DNA of 64,000 bases from an uncultured Algibacter sp. (GCF_947495925.1 NZ_CANMAU010000005.1:186001-250000); one strand, 5' to 3'. Positions 27,829 through 39,262 are shown, numbered from the stretch's first letter. Numbers and translations: made by a program. Notes: generated from the sequence alone by a model not told the origin.

Positions 27829-28518
27829 ATGAGAAAAGAACAACATCACAAAGGTTGGAACGAAATTAAAACAAATGATTCCTGGGCTATTTTTAAAATC
27901 ATGGGAGAATTTGTTAACGGTTTTGAACGTATGAGTAAAATTGGACCTTGTGTTTCCATTTTTGGTTCTGCTAGAACAAAACCGGATCATAAATACTATA
28001 AGCTTGCTGAAAACGTTGCCAAAAAGATTGTTGAAGCTGGATATGGCGTGATTACTGGAGGTGGACCAGGAATAATGGAGGCAGGAAATAAAGGGGCGCA
28101 CTTAGGAGGAGGAACTTCGGTAGGATTAAACATAGATCTTCCATTTGAACAGCATGACAATCCTTACATAGATCCTGATAAAAGCCTTGATTTTGATTAC
28201 TTTTTTGTGCGTAAAGTCATGTTTGTAAAATACTCCCAAGGATTTGTAGTTATGCCTGGTGGTTTTGGCACATTAGATGAGCTTTTCGAAGCCATCACTT
28301 TAATTCAAACTCATAAAATAGGTAAGTTCCCAATCATTCTTGTTGGTACAGATTTTTGGGAAGGCCTAATGGACTGGATTAAAAAAACACTTTTAGAGTC
28401 TTTTTCGAATATAAGCGCTAAAGATTTAGATTTGATTCACCTTGTAGATACGGAAGAAGAAGTTATAGATATTCTTGATAATTTCTATAAAGAATCTGGT
28501 TTGAGTCCAAATTTTTAA
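27829..28518 (+). CDS. LOG family protein (nucleoside 5'-monophosphate phosphoribohydrolase type)
   Basis: A 229-residue Rossmann-fold protein. The LOG signature is complete: 'VITGGGPGIMEAGNKGAHLGGG' (the GGGxGxM loop) and 'VMPGGFGTLDELFEAITLIQTHK' (PGGxGTxxE). Members cut the ribose 5'-monophosphate from nucleotides; plant and some bacterial ones make free cytokinin, others act on AMP or in nucleotide salvage, so the physiological substrate here is unknown. I prefer the ATG at 27829; a TTG at 27808 would add seven lysine-rich residues. It lies 33 bases behind uvrA and may be co-transcribed. Confidence 0.92.
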   Translation: MRKEQHHKGWNEIKTNDSWAIFKIMGEFVNGFERMSKIGPCVSIFGSARTKPDHKYYKLAENVAKKIVEAGYGVITGGGPGIMEAGNKGAHLGGGTSVGLNIDLPFEQHDNPYIDPDKSLDFDYFFVRKVMFVKYSQGFVVMPGGFGTLDELFEAITLIQTHKIGKFPIILVGTDFWEGLMDWIKKTLLESFSNISAKDLDLIHLVDTEEEVIDILDNFYKESGLSPNF

Positions 28519-28641
28519 TTTGAATCTAAATATTTCTATTTGGTATTGCAATAACATAGGTAAACCCTGAAACCACTATATTTTACTATATTGCACCGCC
28601 TTTCATGAATCTATTAACCTTAAATATTTTTGTTATTGAGA

Positions 28642-31467
28642 ATGCGTTTTTTTAATTGTACTATTTTCTTACTAATATCCTACCTTAGTTTTAGTCAAAA
28701 TAAGATTGACGTAAAAGCGGTATTCGATATTGAAAATAGAACTATTAAAATATCTCAAACCATTCAATATCAAAATACTACCGAAAGCGAACTGGACACT
28801 ATTTACTTGAATGACTGGAGTAATAGTTATTCAACTAAACAAACTCCATTAGCCATCCGCTTAGCAGAGGAATACAATAATAGCTTTCACCTTGCTAAAA
28901 ATGAGGATCGCGGATATTCAGTGGTTTCATCTATAAAGCAAAATAATCAGGATCTTACTTTTGAAAGATTAAAAAACCAAAATGACATAATCAAAGTTGA
29001 GTTAAATGCCCCATTAAAACCTGAAAGCTCTTACACCATAAAACTTGAATATTTAGTTCAAATACCAAATTCAAAATTTACAAGCTACGGTATTACAAAT
29101 CGAGGTGACCTCAATTTAAGGTACTGGTATATAACTCCTGCTGTATATAATGGCGAATGGCAATATTATAGCAATAAAAATCTAGATGATTTATATATTC
29201 CTAAGTCGGATATTTCTTTAGAATTAGAGTACCCTGTAAACTACAAAATAACTTCAGATTTAAATATAAGTAAAAGCACGCAAACCAATAACAAACAGGT
29301 AGTTAAACTAATTGGAAAAGATAGAAATACTAATAAATTATTCTTAAGTGCAGATTCAAAATTTCAAAATCTTAGAAGTGATAATTTAGAGATTATTTCA
29401 GACATAAATTCTAAGGATATAGAAGTTTTAGACAAAGTTCTCATTATGGAAAGAGTTACAGAATTTATTTCTAAAAATTTTGGTGACTATCCCCATGAGA
29501 AACTTTTATTAACAGAAATTGACTATTTAAAAGATCCTATTTATGGTTTAAATTTTCTTCCAAAATTTATTAAACCCTATCCAAATAACTTTCAATATGA
29601 ATTAAAAATATTAAAGATTGCACTGCACAATTATTTAGAAAACACACTTCTTCTAAACCCAAGAAAAGAACAATGGCTTCTTGATGGTATTCAAATTTTC
29701 TATGCCATGAAATATGTAGATACGCACTACCCTGATATGAAATTTCTGGGAACTATAGCTGATACATGGTTAATTCGATCTTTTCACGCAGCAGACATGA
29801 GTTTTAATGATAAGTATGTTCTTGCTTATATGCTTATGGCTAGAAGTAATAGAGATCAAGAACTAACCAAAGCATCCGATTCATTATTAAAGTTTAATAA
29901 AAATATTGCAAACAAATACAAAGCTGGTGTGGGGCTTAGGTATCTTGATGACTTTGTTAATCAGGATATTGTTGAACGGGCTTTAGAGACATTTGTTAGA
30001 GATAATAAATTAAACCCCACCTCCACAAAAGATTTTGAAAGCTATTTAAAATCGTTAACAAAGAAAGATATTGATTGGTTTTTCAAGGATTACTTAAGTA
30101 CAAGTAAGAAAATTGATTTTAAAATTAAAGATGTAATTAAAACAGAAGACTCGGTAACTCTTACTATAAAAAATAAGAGAAATAACAACATGCCCGTTTC
30201 TTTATATTCGCTAAAAAATGACAGTATTGTATCGAAAATTTGGGTAGAAAATATTTCAAGCGAAAAGACGATAACCATCCCAAGAAACGATGCAAATAAA
30301 CTAGTACTAAACTACAATAATAGAATTCCTGAAATAAATTTAAGAGACAATTGGAAATCTTTAAAAGGTTTCTTTTTCAACAATAAACCTTTACAAGTTC
30401 GACTGGTTAAAGATATTGAAGATCCTTATTATAATCAGGTGTTTTTAATGCCTATAATCGAATTCAATAATATCTACGACGGCTTAACTTTAGGGGTTAA
30501 AGCCTATAACAAAACGCTACTAAAAAAGCGCTTTAATTACAAAATCGCACCTAAATATTCAATCGGGTCAAATGCACTAACAGGTTCTCTTTCGGCCTAT
30601 AACACGCATTACTTAGAAAATAGAGATCTTTATAGCATCAGGTATGGTCTTGCAGCAAGCTATAGTTCATATGCCGAAGACTTGTTTGTAAGGAAAATAA
30701 CTCCGTTGTTGATGTTTAGGTTTAGAGAAAATTCAGACTTTAGATCTAATAAGAATAAAACAATATTATTTAGATATGTTGATATTCACAGAGATGAAGA
30801 CATTAATAATATATTAACCTCTAACGAACCTAATTATTCTGTTTTTAATGCAAGATACACGCATTCCAACGACAACCTTATCACCTATAATAGGTGGTAT
30901 ACAGATTTTCAATTGAGTAGTGAATTCAGCAAATTAGCTTTTAATTATGAATATAGGCACTTATTTGAAAACAACAGACAGCTTAATCTAAGGTTCTTTG
31001 CAGGAACCTTTCTGTCTAATAAAGTAGATCCTAATTCAGATTATTTCAGTTTCGCATTGGATAGACCAACTGATTACCTTTTCGATTATAATTATTTAGG
31101 GCGTTCTGAGTCAACGGGGCTATTCAGCCAGCAATACATTCCCGCAGAAGGTGGTTTTAAATCAAAATTAAATCCCGCATTTTCCAATCAATGGATAACC
31201 ACCTTAAACACGAGTACCACTCTATGGCGATATGTTTTGCTCTATGGTGACCTTGGTTTTGTTAAAAATAGAGGCGAATCTTCAAAATTTGTGTACGACT
31301 CTGGAATTAGAATCGATCTTGTCACTGACTATTTCGAGATATACCTTCCTATTTATTCTAATTTAGGTTGGGAAATGGGACTACCTAACTATGCGCAAAG
31401 TATAAGGTTCCGTTTTACGCTTGATCCAAAATCGCTTTTAGGTCTATTTAGGCGGCGTTGGTTTTAG
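28642..31467 (+). CDS. Inactive M1-like peptidase domain fused to an outer-membrane beta-barrel
   Basis: A 941-residue protein with a signal peptide ('YLSFSQ'). Residues 20-470 follow the M1 aminopeptidase layout: the N-terminal beta domain ('IDVKAVFDIENRTIKISQTIQYQN...IYLNDWSNSY') and a helical gluzincin domain. The zinc motif HEXXH is lost: the aligned place reads H329-N-Y-L-E333, and the following 'QWLLDGIQIFYAMKY' has Asp where a ligand Glu is expected and is about four residues nearer. From about 570 the sequence changes to aromatic amphipathic strands ('YNQVFLMPIIEFNNIYDGLTLGV', ending 'SIRFRFTLDPKSLLGLFRRRWF'), an outer-membrane barrel of the surface-antigen kind with terminal aromatic residue. 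I use the ATG at 28642. Function unknown; likely a binding or assembly role, not proteolysis. Confidence 0.8.
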   Translation: MRFFNCTIFLLISYLSFSQNKIDVKAVFDIENRTIKISQTIQYQNTTESELDTIYLNDWSNSYSTKQTPLAIRLAEEYNNSFHLAKNEDRGYSVVSSIKQNNQDLTFERLKNQNDIIKVELNAPLKPESSYTIKLEYLVQIPNSKFTSYGITNRGDLNLRYWYITPAVYNGEWQYYSNKNLDDLYIPKSDISLELEYPVNYKITSDLNISKSTQTNNKQVVKLIGKDRNTNKLFLSADSKFQNLRSDNLEIISDINSKDIEVLDKVLIMERVTEFISKNFGDYPHEKLLLTEIDYLKDPIYGLNFLPKFIKPYPNNFQYELKILKIALHNYLENTLLLNPRKEQWLLDGIQIFYAMKYVDTHYPDMKFLGTIADTWLIRSFHAADMSFNDKYVLAYMLMARSNRDQELTKASDSLLKFNKNIANKYKAGVGLRYLDDFVNQDIVERALETFVRDNKLNPTSTKDFESYLKSLTKKDIDWFFKDYLSTSKKIDFKIKDVIKTEDSVTLTIKNKRNNNMPVSLYSLKNDSIVSKIWVENISSEKTITIPRNDANKLVLNYNNRIPEINLRDNWKSLKGFFFNNKPLQVRLVKDIEDPYYNQVFLMPIIEFNNIYDGLTLGVKAYNKTLLKKRFNYKIAPKYSIGSNALTGSLSAYNTHYLENRDLYSIRYGLAASYSSYAEDLFVRKITPLLMFRFRENSDFRSNKNKTILFRYVDIHRDEDINNILTSNEPNYSVFNARYTHSNDNLITYNRWYTDFQLSSEFSKLAFNYEYRHLFENNRQLNLRFFAGTFLSNKVDPNSDYFSFALDRPTDYLFDYNYLGRSESTGLFSQQYIPAEGGFKSKLNPAFSNQWITTLNTSTTLWRYVLLYGDLGFVKNRGESSKFVYDSGIRIDLVTDYFEIYLPIYSNLGWEMGLPNYAQSIRFRFTLDPKSLLGLFRRRWF

Positions 31468-31581
31468 CTTTATAAATTAATTATAATCAATTTTTATTCC
31501 ATAACGTTGAATAATATTCATTAAAAACACGATTATTGAAGTAATTTTAAATATTTATCAACGATTTAGACATCCTTTTAA

Positions 31582-31612
31582 TTGTAGAAAAGACAAACTT
31601 TACCTACTTTTG
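31582..31612 (+). promoter_or_regulatory. Promoter of the fused E1 gene
   Basis: TTG at 31582-31584, 20-base spacer, TACTTTTG at 31605-31612. The start site would fall near 31617, downstream of an ATG at 31614, which therefore cannot be the start codon. Confidence 0.65.
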
Positions 31613-31637
31613 CATGAGCAGAAAAGCATCTCCAACT

Positions 31638-34049
31638 ATGCAAACCATAACCAACTTGAAAAACAACTTGTCATTTGAAGATTTTAAAACAGAAGTCATA
31701 AATGATTATAGAATTGCTGTTATAAGTCGTGAATGTAGTTTGCTTGGAAGAAGAGAAGTTCTTACAGGTAAGGCAAAATTTGGAATATTTGGTGACGGTA
31801 AAGAATTACCTCAATTAGCTATGGCTAAGGCTTTTTTAAAAGGAGACTGGAGATCTGGTTATTATAGAGATCAAACCTTTATGATGGCCATTGGAGCAAT
31901 GACACCTGAACAATTTTTTGCTGGATTATATGCCAATACTAACTTAGAGTTAGAACCTATGTCTGCTGGACGACAAATGGGTGGTCATTTTGTTACGCAT
32001 AGTTTAAATGATAATGGTAGTTGGAAAGACTTGACTACACAATATAATTCAAGTGCAGACATCTCTCCTACTGCAGCTCAAATGCCAAGACTTCTTGGTC
32101 TTGCGCAAGCTTCAAAAATATTTAGGGAGGTTAAAGGGATAAATACTTCTGGTTTCTCGGTAAAAGGAAATGAAGTGGCTTGGGGAACTATTGGTAATGC
32201 AAGTACTAGTGAAGGTTTATTTTTTGAAACTATAAATGCTGCTGGTGTTTTACAAGTTCCAATGATTGTTAGTGTTTGGGATGACGAATATGGCATCTCT
32301 GTACATGCAAAACATCAAACTACAAAAGAAAACATATCTGAGGTTTTAAAAGGTTTTCAGCGTGACAAAGACTCTAAGGGTTATGAAATCTTGAGAGTAA
32401 AAGGTTGGGATTACGCTAACTTGGTTGAAACTTACCAAGAAGCTTCAGCAATTGCAAGAGAAGAACACGTACCTGTTTTAATTCATGTTTTAGAATTAAC
32501 ACAACCGCAAGGACACTCAACCTCAGGTTCTCATGAACGTTACAAAAGTGCCGATCGCTTAGAGTGGGAAGCAAATCATGATTGCAATTTAAAAATGCGG
32601 GAGTGGATTATAGAAAGTGGAATTGCAACCAATGAAGCCCTTACTGAAATTGAGAGAGCAGCTAAACGAGACATAAGGCAAGCTAAAAAGAGCGCATGGA
32701 ATACCTTTTTAAAACCTATAAAAAGGGAACAACAAGAAATTATCCCTCTTTTAAAACAGGTTGCTCAACAAAGTAGCAATGGGGTTTTTATCACCAAACT
32801 AATTGAAAATTTAGCCAAAATTGATGAACCTACCAGGAAGGATATTTTATCTCATTCTAGAAAGGTTTTAAGGTATACTATTGGAGAAACATTTGAGGCG
32901 AAACAAAAACTTCATTCATGGATTAATCAAATGTTTGAGACTGTTCAGCCCAAATTCAGCTCACATCTATATTCTGAAACCCAAGGTTCTTCTGTTCGAA
33001 TAAATGAAGTTAAACCGAGTTATGATGAAGATGCTGTTCCAGTTGATGGGCGTATCATACTTCGTGATAATTTTGATGCTATTTTTAATATGTATCCTGA
33101 GGCCCTTGTATTTGGAGAAGATACAGGAAATATTGGTGATGTAAACCAAGGTTTAGAAGGTTTACAGGAAAAATATGGTGAGTTAAGAGTAGCCGATACT
33201 GGAATTAGAGAAGCTTCTATAATTGGACAAGGTATAGGTATGGCGCTACGTGGCTTAAAACCCATTGCCGAAATTCAATATTTAGACTATATACTTTATG
33301 CCATTCAAATAATAAGCGATGATTTAGCTACTACGCATTACAGAACAAAAGGCAAACAAAAGGCCCCTCTTATTATTAGAACAAGAGGTCACAGGCTTGA
33401 AGGTATATGGCACTCCGGTTCGCAAATGGGTGGGATATTAAACTTAGTTAAGGGTGTTAACTTACTGGTTCCAAGAAATATGACTAAGGCAGCGGGCTTT
33501 TACAATACGCTTTTATTAGGTGATGATCCTGCTATTGTTGTAGAATGTTTAAATGGGTACAGACTCAAAGAAAAAATGCCAAATAACCTTGGAACGTTAA
33601 AAACCCCTATAGGAGTTGTAGAAACGGTAAAAGAAGGTACAGATATAACAGTTGTTTCATATGGTTCCACTTTGCGTATTGTTGAGGAAACAGCTAAAGA
33701 ACTTCAAGCAGTGGGTATTAATATTGAAATTATTGATGTACAATCCTTAATTCCGTTTGACTTAAATAAAGACATTGTGAAGAGTATCTCCAAAACTAAT
33801 CGAGTTATGATTATAGATGAAGATGTTCCTGGTGGTGCTTCAGCCTATATTTTAGACGAAATTCTTAATAAACAAGACGCGTTTAAATATTTAGATAGTT
33901 CACCTAAAACGTTAACGGCAAAAGCACACAGACCTGCTTATGGTAATGATGGTGACTATTTCTCAAAACCTTCAGGAGAAGATATCTTTGAAGCCATTTA
34001 TGATGTTATTCACGAACTAAGCCCTAGTCATTATCCTAAACTAAGATAA
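31638..34049 (+). CDS. 2-oxoacid dehydrogenase E1, alpha and beta subunits fused
   Basis: An 803-residue thiamine diphosphate enzyme. The N-terminal half (to about 370) is E1-alpha-like ('RREVLTGKAKFGIFGDGKELPQLAMAKAF', 'GYYRDQTFMMAIG', 'SAGRQMGGHF'); the C-terminal half (about 440-795) is E1-beta-like ('VFGEDTGNIGDVNQGLEGLQEKYG', 'RVADTGIREASIIGQGIGMALRGLKPIAE', 'RTRGHRLEGIWHSGSQMG'). It is probably the E1 of a branched-chain 2-oxoacid complex, which needs E2 and E3 from elsewhere. The ThDP motif departs from GDG...NN: the aligned text is G-N187-A...D215-D216, gapless over 37 residues. Start at 31638 follows the promoter geometry. No E2 or E3 gene is nearby. Confidence 0.9.
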   Translation: MQTITNLKNNLSFEDFKTEVINDYRIAVISRECSLLGRREVLTGKAKFGIFGDGKELPQLAMAKAFLKGDWRSGYYRDQTFMMAIGAMTPEQFFAGLYANTNLELEPMSAGRQMGGHFVTHSLNDNGSWKDLTTQYNSSADISPTAAQMPRLLGLAQASKIFREVKGINTSGFSVKGNEVAWGTIGNASTSEGLFFETINAAGVLQVPMIVSVWDDEYGISVHAKHQTTKENISEVLKGFQRDKDSKGYEILRVKGWDYANLVETYQEASAIAREEHVPVLIHVLELTQPQGHSTSGSHERYKSADRLEWEANHDCNLKMREWIIESGIATNEALTEIERAAKRDIRQAKKSAWNTFLKPIKREQQEIIPLLKQVAQQSSNGVFITKLIENLAKIDEPTRKDILSHSRKVLRYTIGETFEAKQKLHSWINQMFETVQPKFSSHLYSETQGSSVRINEVKPSYDEDAVPVDGRIILRDNFDAIFNMYPEALVFGEDTGNIGDVNQGLEGLQEKYGELRVADTGIREASIIGQGIGMALRGLKPIAEIQYLDYILYAIQIISDDLATTHYRTKGKQKAPLIIRTRGHRLEGIWHSGSQMGGILNLVKGVNLLVPRNMTKAAGFYNTLLLGDDPAIVVECLNGYRLKEKMPNNLGTLKTPIGVVETVKEGTDITVVSYGSTLRIVEETAKELQAVGINIEIIDVQSLIPFDLNKDIVKSISKTNRVMIIDEDVPGGASAYILDEILNKQDAFKYLDSSPKTLTAKAHRPAYGNDGDYFSKPSGEDIFEAIYDVIHELSPSHYPKLR

Positions 34050-34099
34050 TTACCATTTTAATTGCAATGGTTTTTATATGTATCATTCAAACTTAATTT

Positions 34100-34570
34100 A
34101 TGAAAGCTGTATCTTTAAGAGAGATTAAAAAAGAATTAAACACACTTTCGAGTCAAGATATTCAGGAACTCTGCTTAAGGTTATCTCGTTTTAAAAAAGA
34201 AAACAAAGAGCTTCTCACCTATTTATTGTTTGAATCACATAATGAAACTGGCTATATAGACAGTGTAAAAAGTTATATGGATGATGAGTTTGAAATTATA
34301 AATAGAGACAGTTATTTTTATATCAGAAAGAGTGTAAGAAAGATTTTAAGAAACGTAAAAAAATTTATTCGTTACTCGCAAAAAAAAGAAACCGAAGTAG
34401 AACTTCTACTTTACTTTTGCAAAAAACTTAAGGCGTTCAAACCTACTATTTCAAGGAGTATGCAACTACAAAATACTTTTGACAGGCAAATTTTACTCTC
34501 TAAAAAAATTATTGGAACCCTCCACGAAGATTTACAATATGATTATAATCTTCTACTAGAGGACATTTAA
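34100..34570 (+). CDS. Unknown basic helical protein
   Basis: A 156-residue, lysine- and arginine-rich soluble protein predicted all-helical ('SLREIKKELNTLSSQDIQELCLRLSRFKKENKELLTYLLFE', 'YFYIRKSVRKILRNVKKFIRYSQKKETEVELLLYFCKKLKAF'). No signal peptide, no known motif. It is between the E1 gene (50 bases upstream) and pheT, on the same strand, and is probably transcribed with E1. I recognise it only as a conserved type of protein in this phylum; function cannot be proposed. Its charge could suit nucleic acid or ribosome binding, which is a guess. Confidence 0.75.
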   Translation: MKAVSLREIKKELNTLSSQDIQELCLRLSRFKKENKELLTYLLFESHNETGYIDSVKSYMDDEFEIINRDSYFYIRKSVRKILRNVKKFIRYSQKKETEVELLLYFCKKLKAFKPTISRSMQLQNTFDRQILLSKKIIGTLHEDLQYDYNLLLEDI

Positions 34571-34590
34571 TCATAATTCGTAGCGCTTTA

Positions 34591-34621
34591 TTTGAATGCT
34601 TGCTTCAATATTTTATCTTTG
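34591..34621 (+). promoter_or_regulatory. Promoter of pheT
   Basis: TTTG at 34591-34594, 19-base spacer, TATCTTTG at 34614-34621: both boxes match the phylum consensus. The pheT ATG is 26 bases beyond. Confidence 0.65.
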
Positions 34622-34647
34622 CAGGCTATAAAATAGGATATTGATTT

Positions 34648-37074
34648 ATGAAGATTTCGTATAACTGGCTGAAGCAATTTTTAAAAACAGATTGGACTCC
34701 AGAACAAACAAGTGAATTGCTAACAGATTTAGGTCTTGAGGTTGAAGGTCTTGAAGCTTACCAATCTATTAAAGGAGGACTAGAAGGTATTGTTGTTGGC
34801 GAAGTACTAACGTGTATAAAACACCCTAATGCAGATAAATTAAAGGTTACAACCGTTGATATTGGAAGTGAATCTCCCTTACAAATAGTTTGTGGAGCCC
34901 CTAATGTTGAGGCGGGACAAAAAGTTCCCGTTGCTACAATTGGCACTATTTTATATACGGAAGAAGGAGAATCTTGGAAAATAAAAAAGGGAAAGATTAG
35001 AGGGGAAGAAAGTCATGGAATGATTTGCGCTGAAGATGAGTTAGGTTTAGGAAAATCTCATGACGGTATTCTTGTTTTAGATAATAAAATTAAAGCAGGT
35101 ACTTTAGCAGTTGATATTTTTGATATAGAAAATGATCACGTATTTGAAATAGGGTTAACACCTAATCGAGCAGATGCCATGAGTCACTTAGGAACGGCTC
35201 GCGATTTAAAAGCCGGTTTGGTTCAAAAAGACATCAATTTAGAGTTAATAACACCTTCGGTAAGTGCTTTTCAAGTTGAAAACAGAACTTTAAAAATTGA
35301 TATTGATGTTAAAAACAAGGACTTAGCACCAAGATACTGTGGCGTTACCATTACTGGCCTAAAAGTTAAAGAGTCTCCAACGTGGCTACAAAACAGACTT
35401 AAAGCTATTGGCTTAAACCCTATCAATAATATTGTAGACAGCACGAATTATGTATTACATGAATTAGGACAGCCTTTACATGCTTTTGATGCTGTTAAAA
35501 TTTCAGGAAATAAGGTTGAAGTTAAAACATTAAAAGCTGGTACAAAATTTACGACACTAGATGGAGTTGAACGTGAATTACATGAAGATGACTTAATGAT
35601 TTGCGATGCCGAAAAACCTATGTGTATTGCAGGTGTATTTGGAGGCGAGTATTCTGGAGTTTCGGAGAGTACAACACGTATATTTTTAGAAAGTGCGTAT
35701 TTTAATCCTGTTAGTATTCGTAAGACTGCTAAGCGCCATGGTTTGAATACTGATGCTTCGTTTAGATTCGAACGTGGTATTGATCCGAATATTACCGAAT
35801 ATGCCCTTAAACGTGCAGCCCTTTTAATTCAAGAAATAGCAGGAGGAGAAATAACTAGTGATATTGTTGATGTTTACCCCAAGAAGATCAAAGATTTTGA
35901 AGTGCGCTTAAGTTTTGAAAACGCTAAAAAATTAATCGGGGAAGAAATTCCTAAAGAAATTATTAAACGTATTTTGTCTTCTTTAGACATCAAAGTAAAC
36001 AACGTAACAGAAGCTGGCTTAGGACTAACTGTTCCTGCTTATAGAAATGATGTTCAGCGTGAAGCCGATATTATTGAAGAAATTTTAAGAGTTTATGGTT
36101 ACAACAATGTCAAAACTACTAAAAAGCTAAATGCATCAATTTCCACTACGTCGCGTTTTGAAGATTATAAAATTCAAAACGTAATTGGAAATCAATTAGC
36201 CTCTCAAGGGTTTTATGAAATTCTATCAAATTCACTCACCACGGCTAATTATATAGCTTTAAGTGATCAATTGAAAGAAGAACATAATATAACCATGCTA
36301 AACCCTTTAAGTAGCGATTTATCTGTTATGAGGCAATCGTTATTATTTTCTGGTTTAGAGTCAATATCATTCAATATAAATAGAAAACGTGCAGATTTAA
36401 AATTCTTTGAATTTGGCAAAACTTATCATGGTTATAAGGATATTAGAGAAGAATTTAAACACCTTTCCCTTTTTGTAACTGGAAATCAATCTCAAGAAAA
36501 TTGGCACAACAAAAGTAAGCCAAGTGATTTCTTTTTAATGAAAGGACTAATTATTTCTGTGCTTGAACGCATGGGCATATCAAGATTTAATGAAGCGCCA
36601 ATAACGAATGATTTGTTTGGTGAGGGCCTAACAATAACTTTAGGAAAAAATAAATTGGTTGATTTTGGTTTAGTTAAGAAAACCATCCTAAAGCAATTTG
36701 ATATCTCACAAGAGGTAATTTATGCCGATTTTAACTGGGACACCATTTTAGATCTTATCAAACATAATAGTATTAAATTCAAAGCAATTCCAAAATACCC
36801 TGAAGTACGCAGAGATTTTGCACTTTTACTAAATGATAATATTTCATTCGAATCTATTTACAAAATTGCAAAGCAAAGTGAAAAACAATTGCTCAAGGAC
36901 GTTAATTTATTTGATGTATATCAAGGCAAAAACTTACCTTCAGGTAAAAAGAGTTACGCCGTTAGTTTTATATTACAAGATGTAAACAAAACGCTTAACG
37001 ACAAACAGATAGATAAAATTATGAAAAAACTGCAAACCAATTTTGAAAAACAATTAGGAGCAGAATTAAGGTAG
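34648..37074 (+). CDS. pheT: Phenylalanine--tRNA ligase, beta subunit
   Basis: An 808-residue subunit of the alpha2-beta2 enzyme charging tRNA-Phe. Domains in order: N-terminal 'MKISYNWLKQFL', a tRNA-binding OB domain (about 40-155, 'HPNADKLKVTTVDIG', 'IVCGAPNVEAGQKVPVA'), B3/B4 editing domain ('INNIVDSTNYVLHELGQPLHAFD', 'DLMICDAEKPMCIAGVFGG'), B5 domain (about 400-475), the catalytic-like core, and the C-terminal FDX-ACB anticodon-binding domain ('FKAIPKYPEVRRDFALLL'). Length is normal. pheS is not in the window, so the subunits are encoded apart. A terminator follows 22 bases after the stop. Confidence 0.97.
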   Translation: MKISYNWLKQFLKTDWTPEQTSELLTDLGLEVEGLEAYQSIKGGLEGIVVGEVLTCIKHPNADKLKVTTVDIGSESPLQIVCGAPNVEAGQKVPVATIGTILYTEEGESWKIKKGKIRGEESHGMICAEDELGLGKSHDGILVLDNKIKAGTLAVDIFDIENDHVFEIGLTPNRADAMSHLGTARDLKAGLVQKDINLELITPSVSAFQVENRTLKIDIDVKNKDLAPRYCGVTITGLKVKESPTWLQNRLKAIGLNPINNIVDSTNYVLHELGQPLHAFDAVKISGNKVEVKTLKAGTKFTTLDGVERELHEDDLMICDAEKPMCIAGVFGGEYSGVSESTTRIFLESAYFNPVSIRKTAKRHGLNTDASFRFERGIDPNITEYALKRAALLIQEIAGGEITSDIVDVYPKKIKDFEVRLSFENAKKLIGEEIPKEIIKRILSSLDIKVNNVTEAGLGLTVPAYRNDVQREADIIEEILRVYGYNNVKTTKKLNASISTTSRFEDYKIQNVIGNQLASQGFYEILSNSLTTANYIALSDQLKEEHNITMLNPLSSDLSVMRQSLLFSGLESISFNINRKRADLKFFEFGKTYHGYKDIREEFKHLSLFVTGNQSQENWHNKSKPSDFFLMKGLIISVLERMGISRFNEAPITNDLFGEGLTITLGKNKLVDFGLVKKTILKQFDISQEVIYADFNWDTILDLIKHNSIKFKAIPKYPEVRRDFALLLNDNISFESIYKIAKQSEKQLLKDVNLFDVYQGKNLPSGKKSYAVSFILQDVNKTLNDKQIDKIMKKLQTNFEKQLGAELR

Positions 37075-37096
37075 TTTCACATAATGACTTAACATT

Positions 37097-37123
37097 AAAG
37101 CCAGCATAAGTTGGCTTTTTTAT
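37097..37123 (+). terminator. Terminator after pheT
   Basis: Nine-pair stem AAAGCCAGC/GTTGGCTTT (one G-T pair) with loop ATAA, then a T run. Confidence 0.8.
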
Positions 37124-37172
37124 TATCCAAATATTTCGTATATTTAAGTAGAAACCTTAAAATCTTATCGTC

Positions 37173-37403
37173 ATGTCAAACTACATAAAAGTATTTACCG
37201 GAAATTTCATAGAGGTACAACGCATTTTTAGTGCACTTGAAAAACTGAATATTTGTGCTGTTATTAAAGACGAATCAGAATCTGGACGATTAGCGGGTTT
37301 TGGCCCTTCCATACAAGGTTTGCAGGAAATACATGTTCACAGGGATGAACACGATAAGGCTATAACCATAATTGAGAATCTTAGCTCAGAACTACAGGCT
37401 TAA
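37173..37403 (+). CDS. DUF2007 family protein
   Basis: A 76-residue soluble protein. 'YIKVFTGNFIEVQRIFSALEKLNICAVIKDE', 'QEIHVHRDEHDKAITIIE' are the hallmark of the small alpha/beta DUF2007 (putative signal-transducing) family: a strand-helix-strand-helix unit related to PII-like or ferredoxin folds. Function is not established. It stands alone between pheT and the ABC-F gene; a weak shared hairpin follows it. Confidence 0.8.
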   Translation: MSNYIKVFTGNFIEVQRIFSALEKLNICAVIKDESESGRLAGFGPSIQGLQEIHVHRDEHDKAITIIENLSSELQA

Positions 37404-37424
37404 GCCTAAATCATATAAAATATA

Positions 37425-37465
37425 AAAAGACCTCAGAGGTTTATTGAACATGCGAGGTTGTTTTT
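37425..37465. terminator. Possible bidirectional terminator
   Basis: ACCTC (37430-37434) can pair with GAGGT (37454-37458), with an A run to the left and T run to the right, between convergent genes. The stem is short. Confidence 0.4.
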
Positions 37466-37490
37466 GTTATAATCAAGGTTATTAGTTATT

Positions 37491-39122
<1,632 letters not shown>

Positions 39123-39254
39123 TTATTAATTTTTTTGCAAAAGTAGAAAAATCAAATGGTAAGAAGAAGTATCATACCCTATTTTTCGTGTTTCCCATTT
39201 TCCACGAAATTAAGATTTAACAACGCCTTAACAGGAGTTTTTAATTACAACATA

Positions 39255-39262
39255 TACTTTTG
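39255..39262 (+). promoter_or_regulatory. -7 box of the thioredoxin-fold lipoprotein gene
   Basis: TACTTTTG matches TAnnTTTG. A TTG at 39260 that would begin a longer ORF lies inside the box, so the start codon is the ATG at 39290. Confidence 0.5.
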
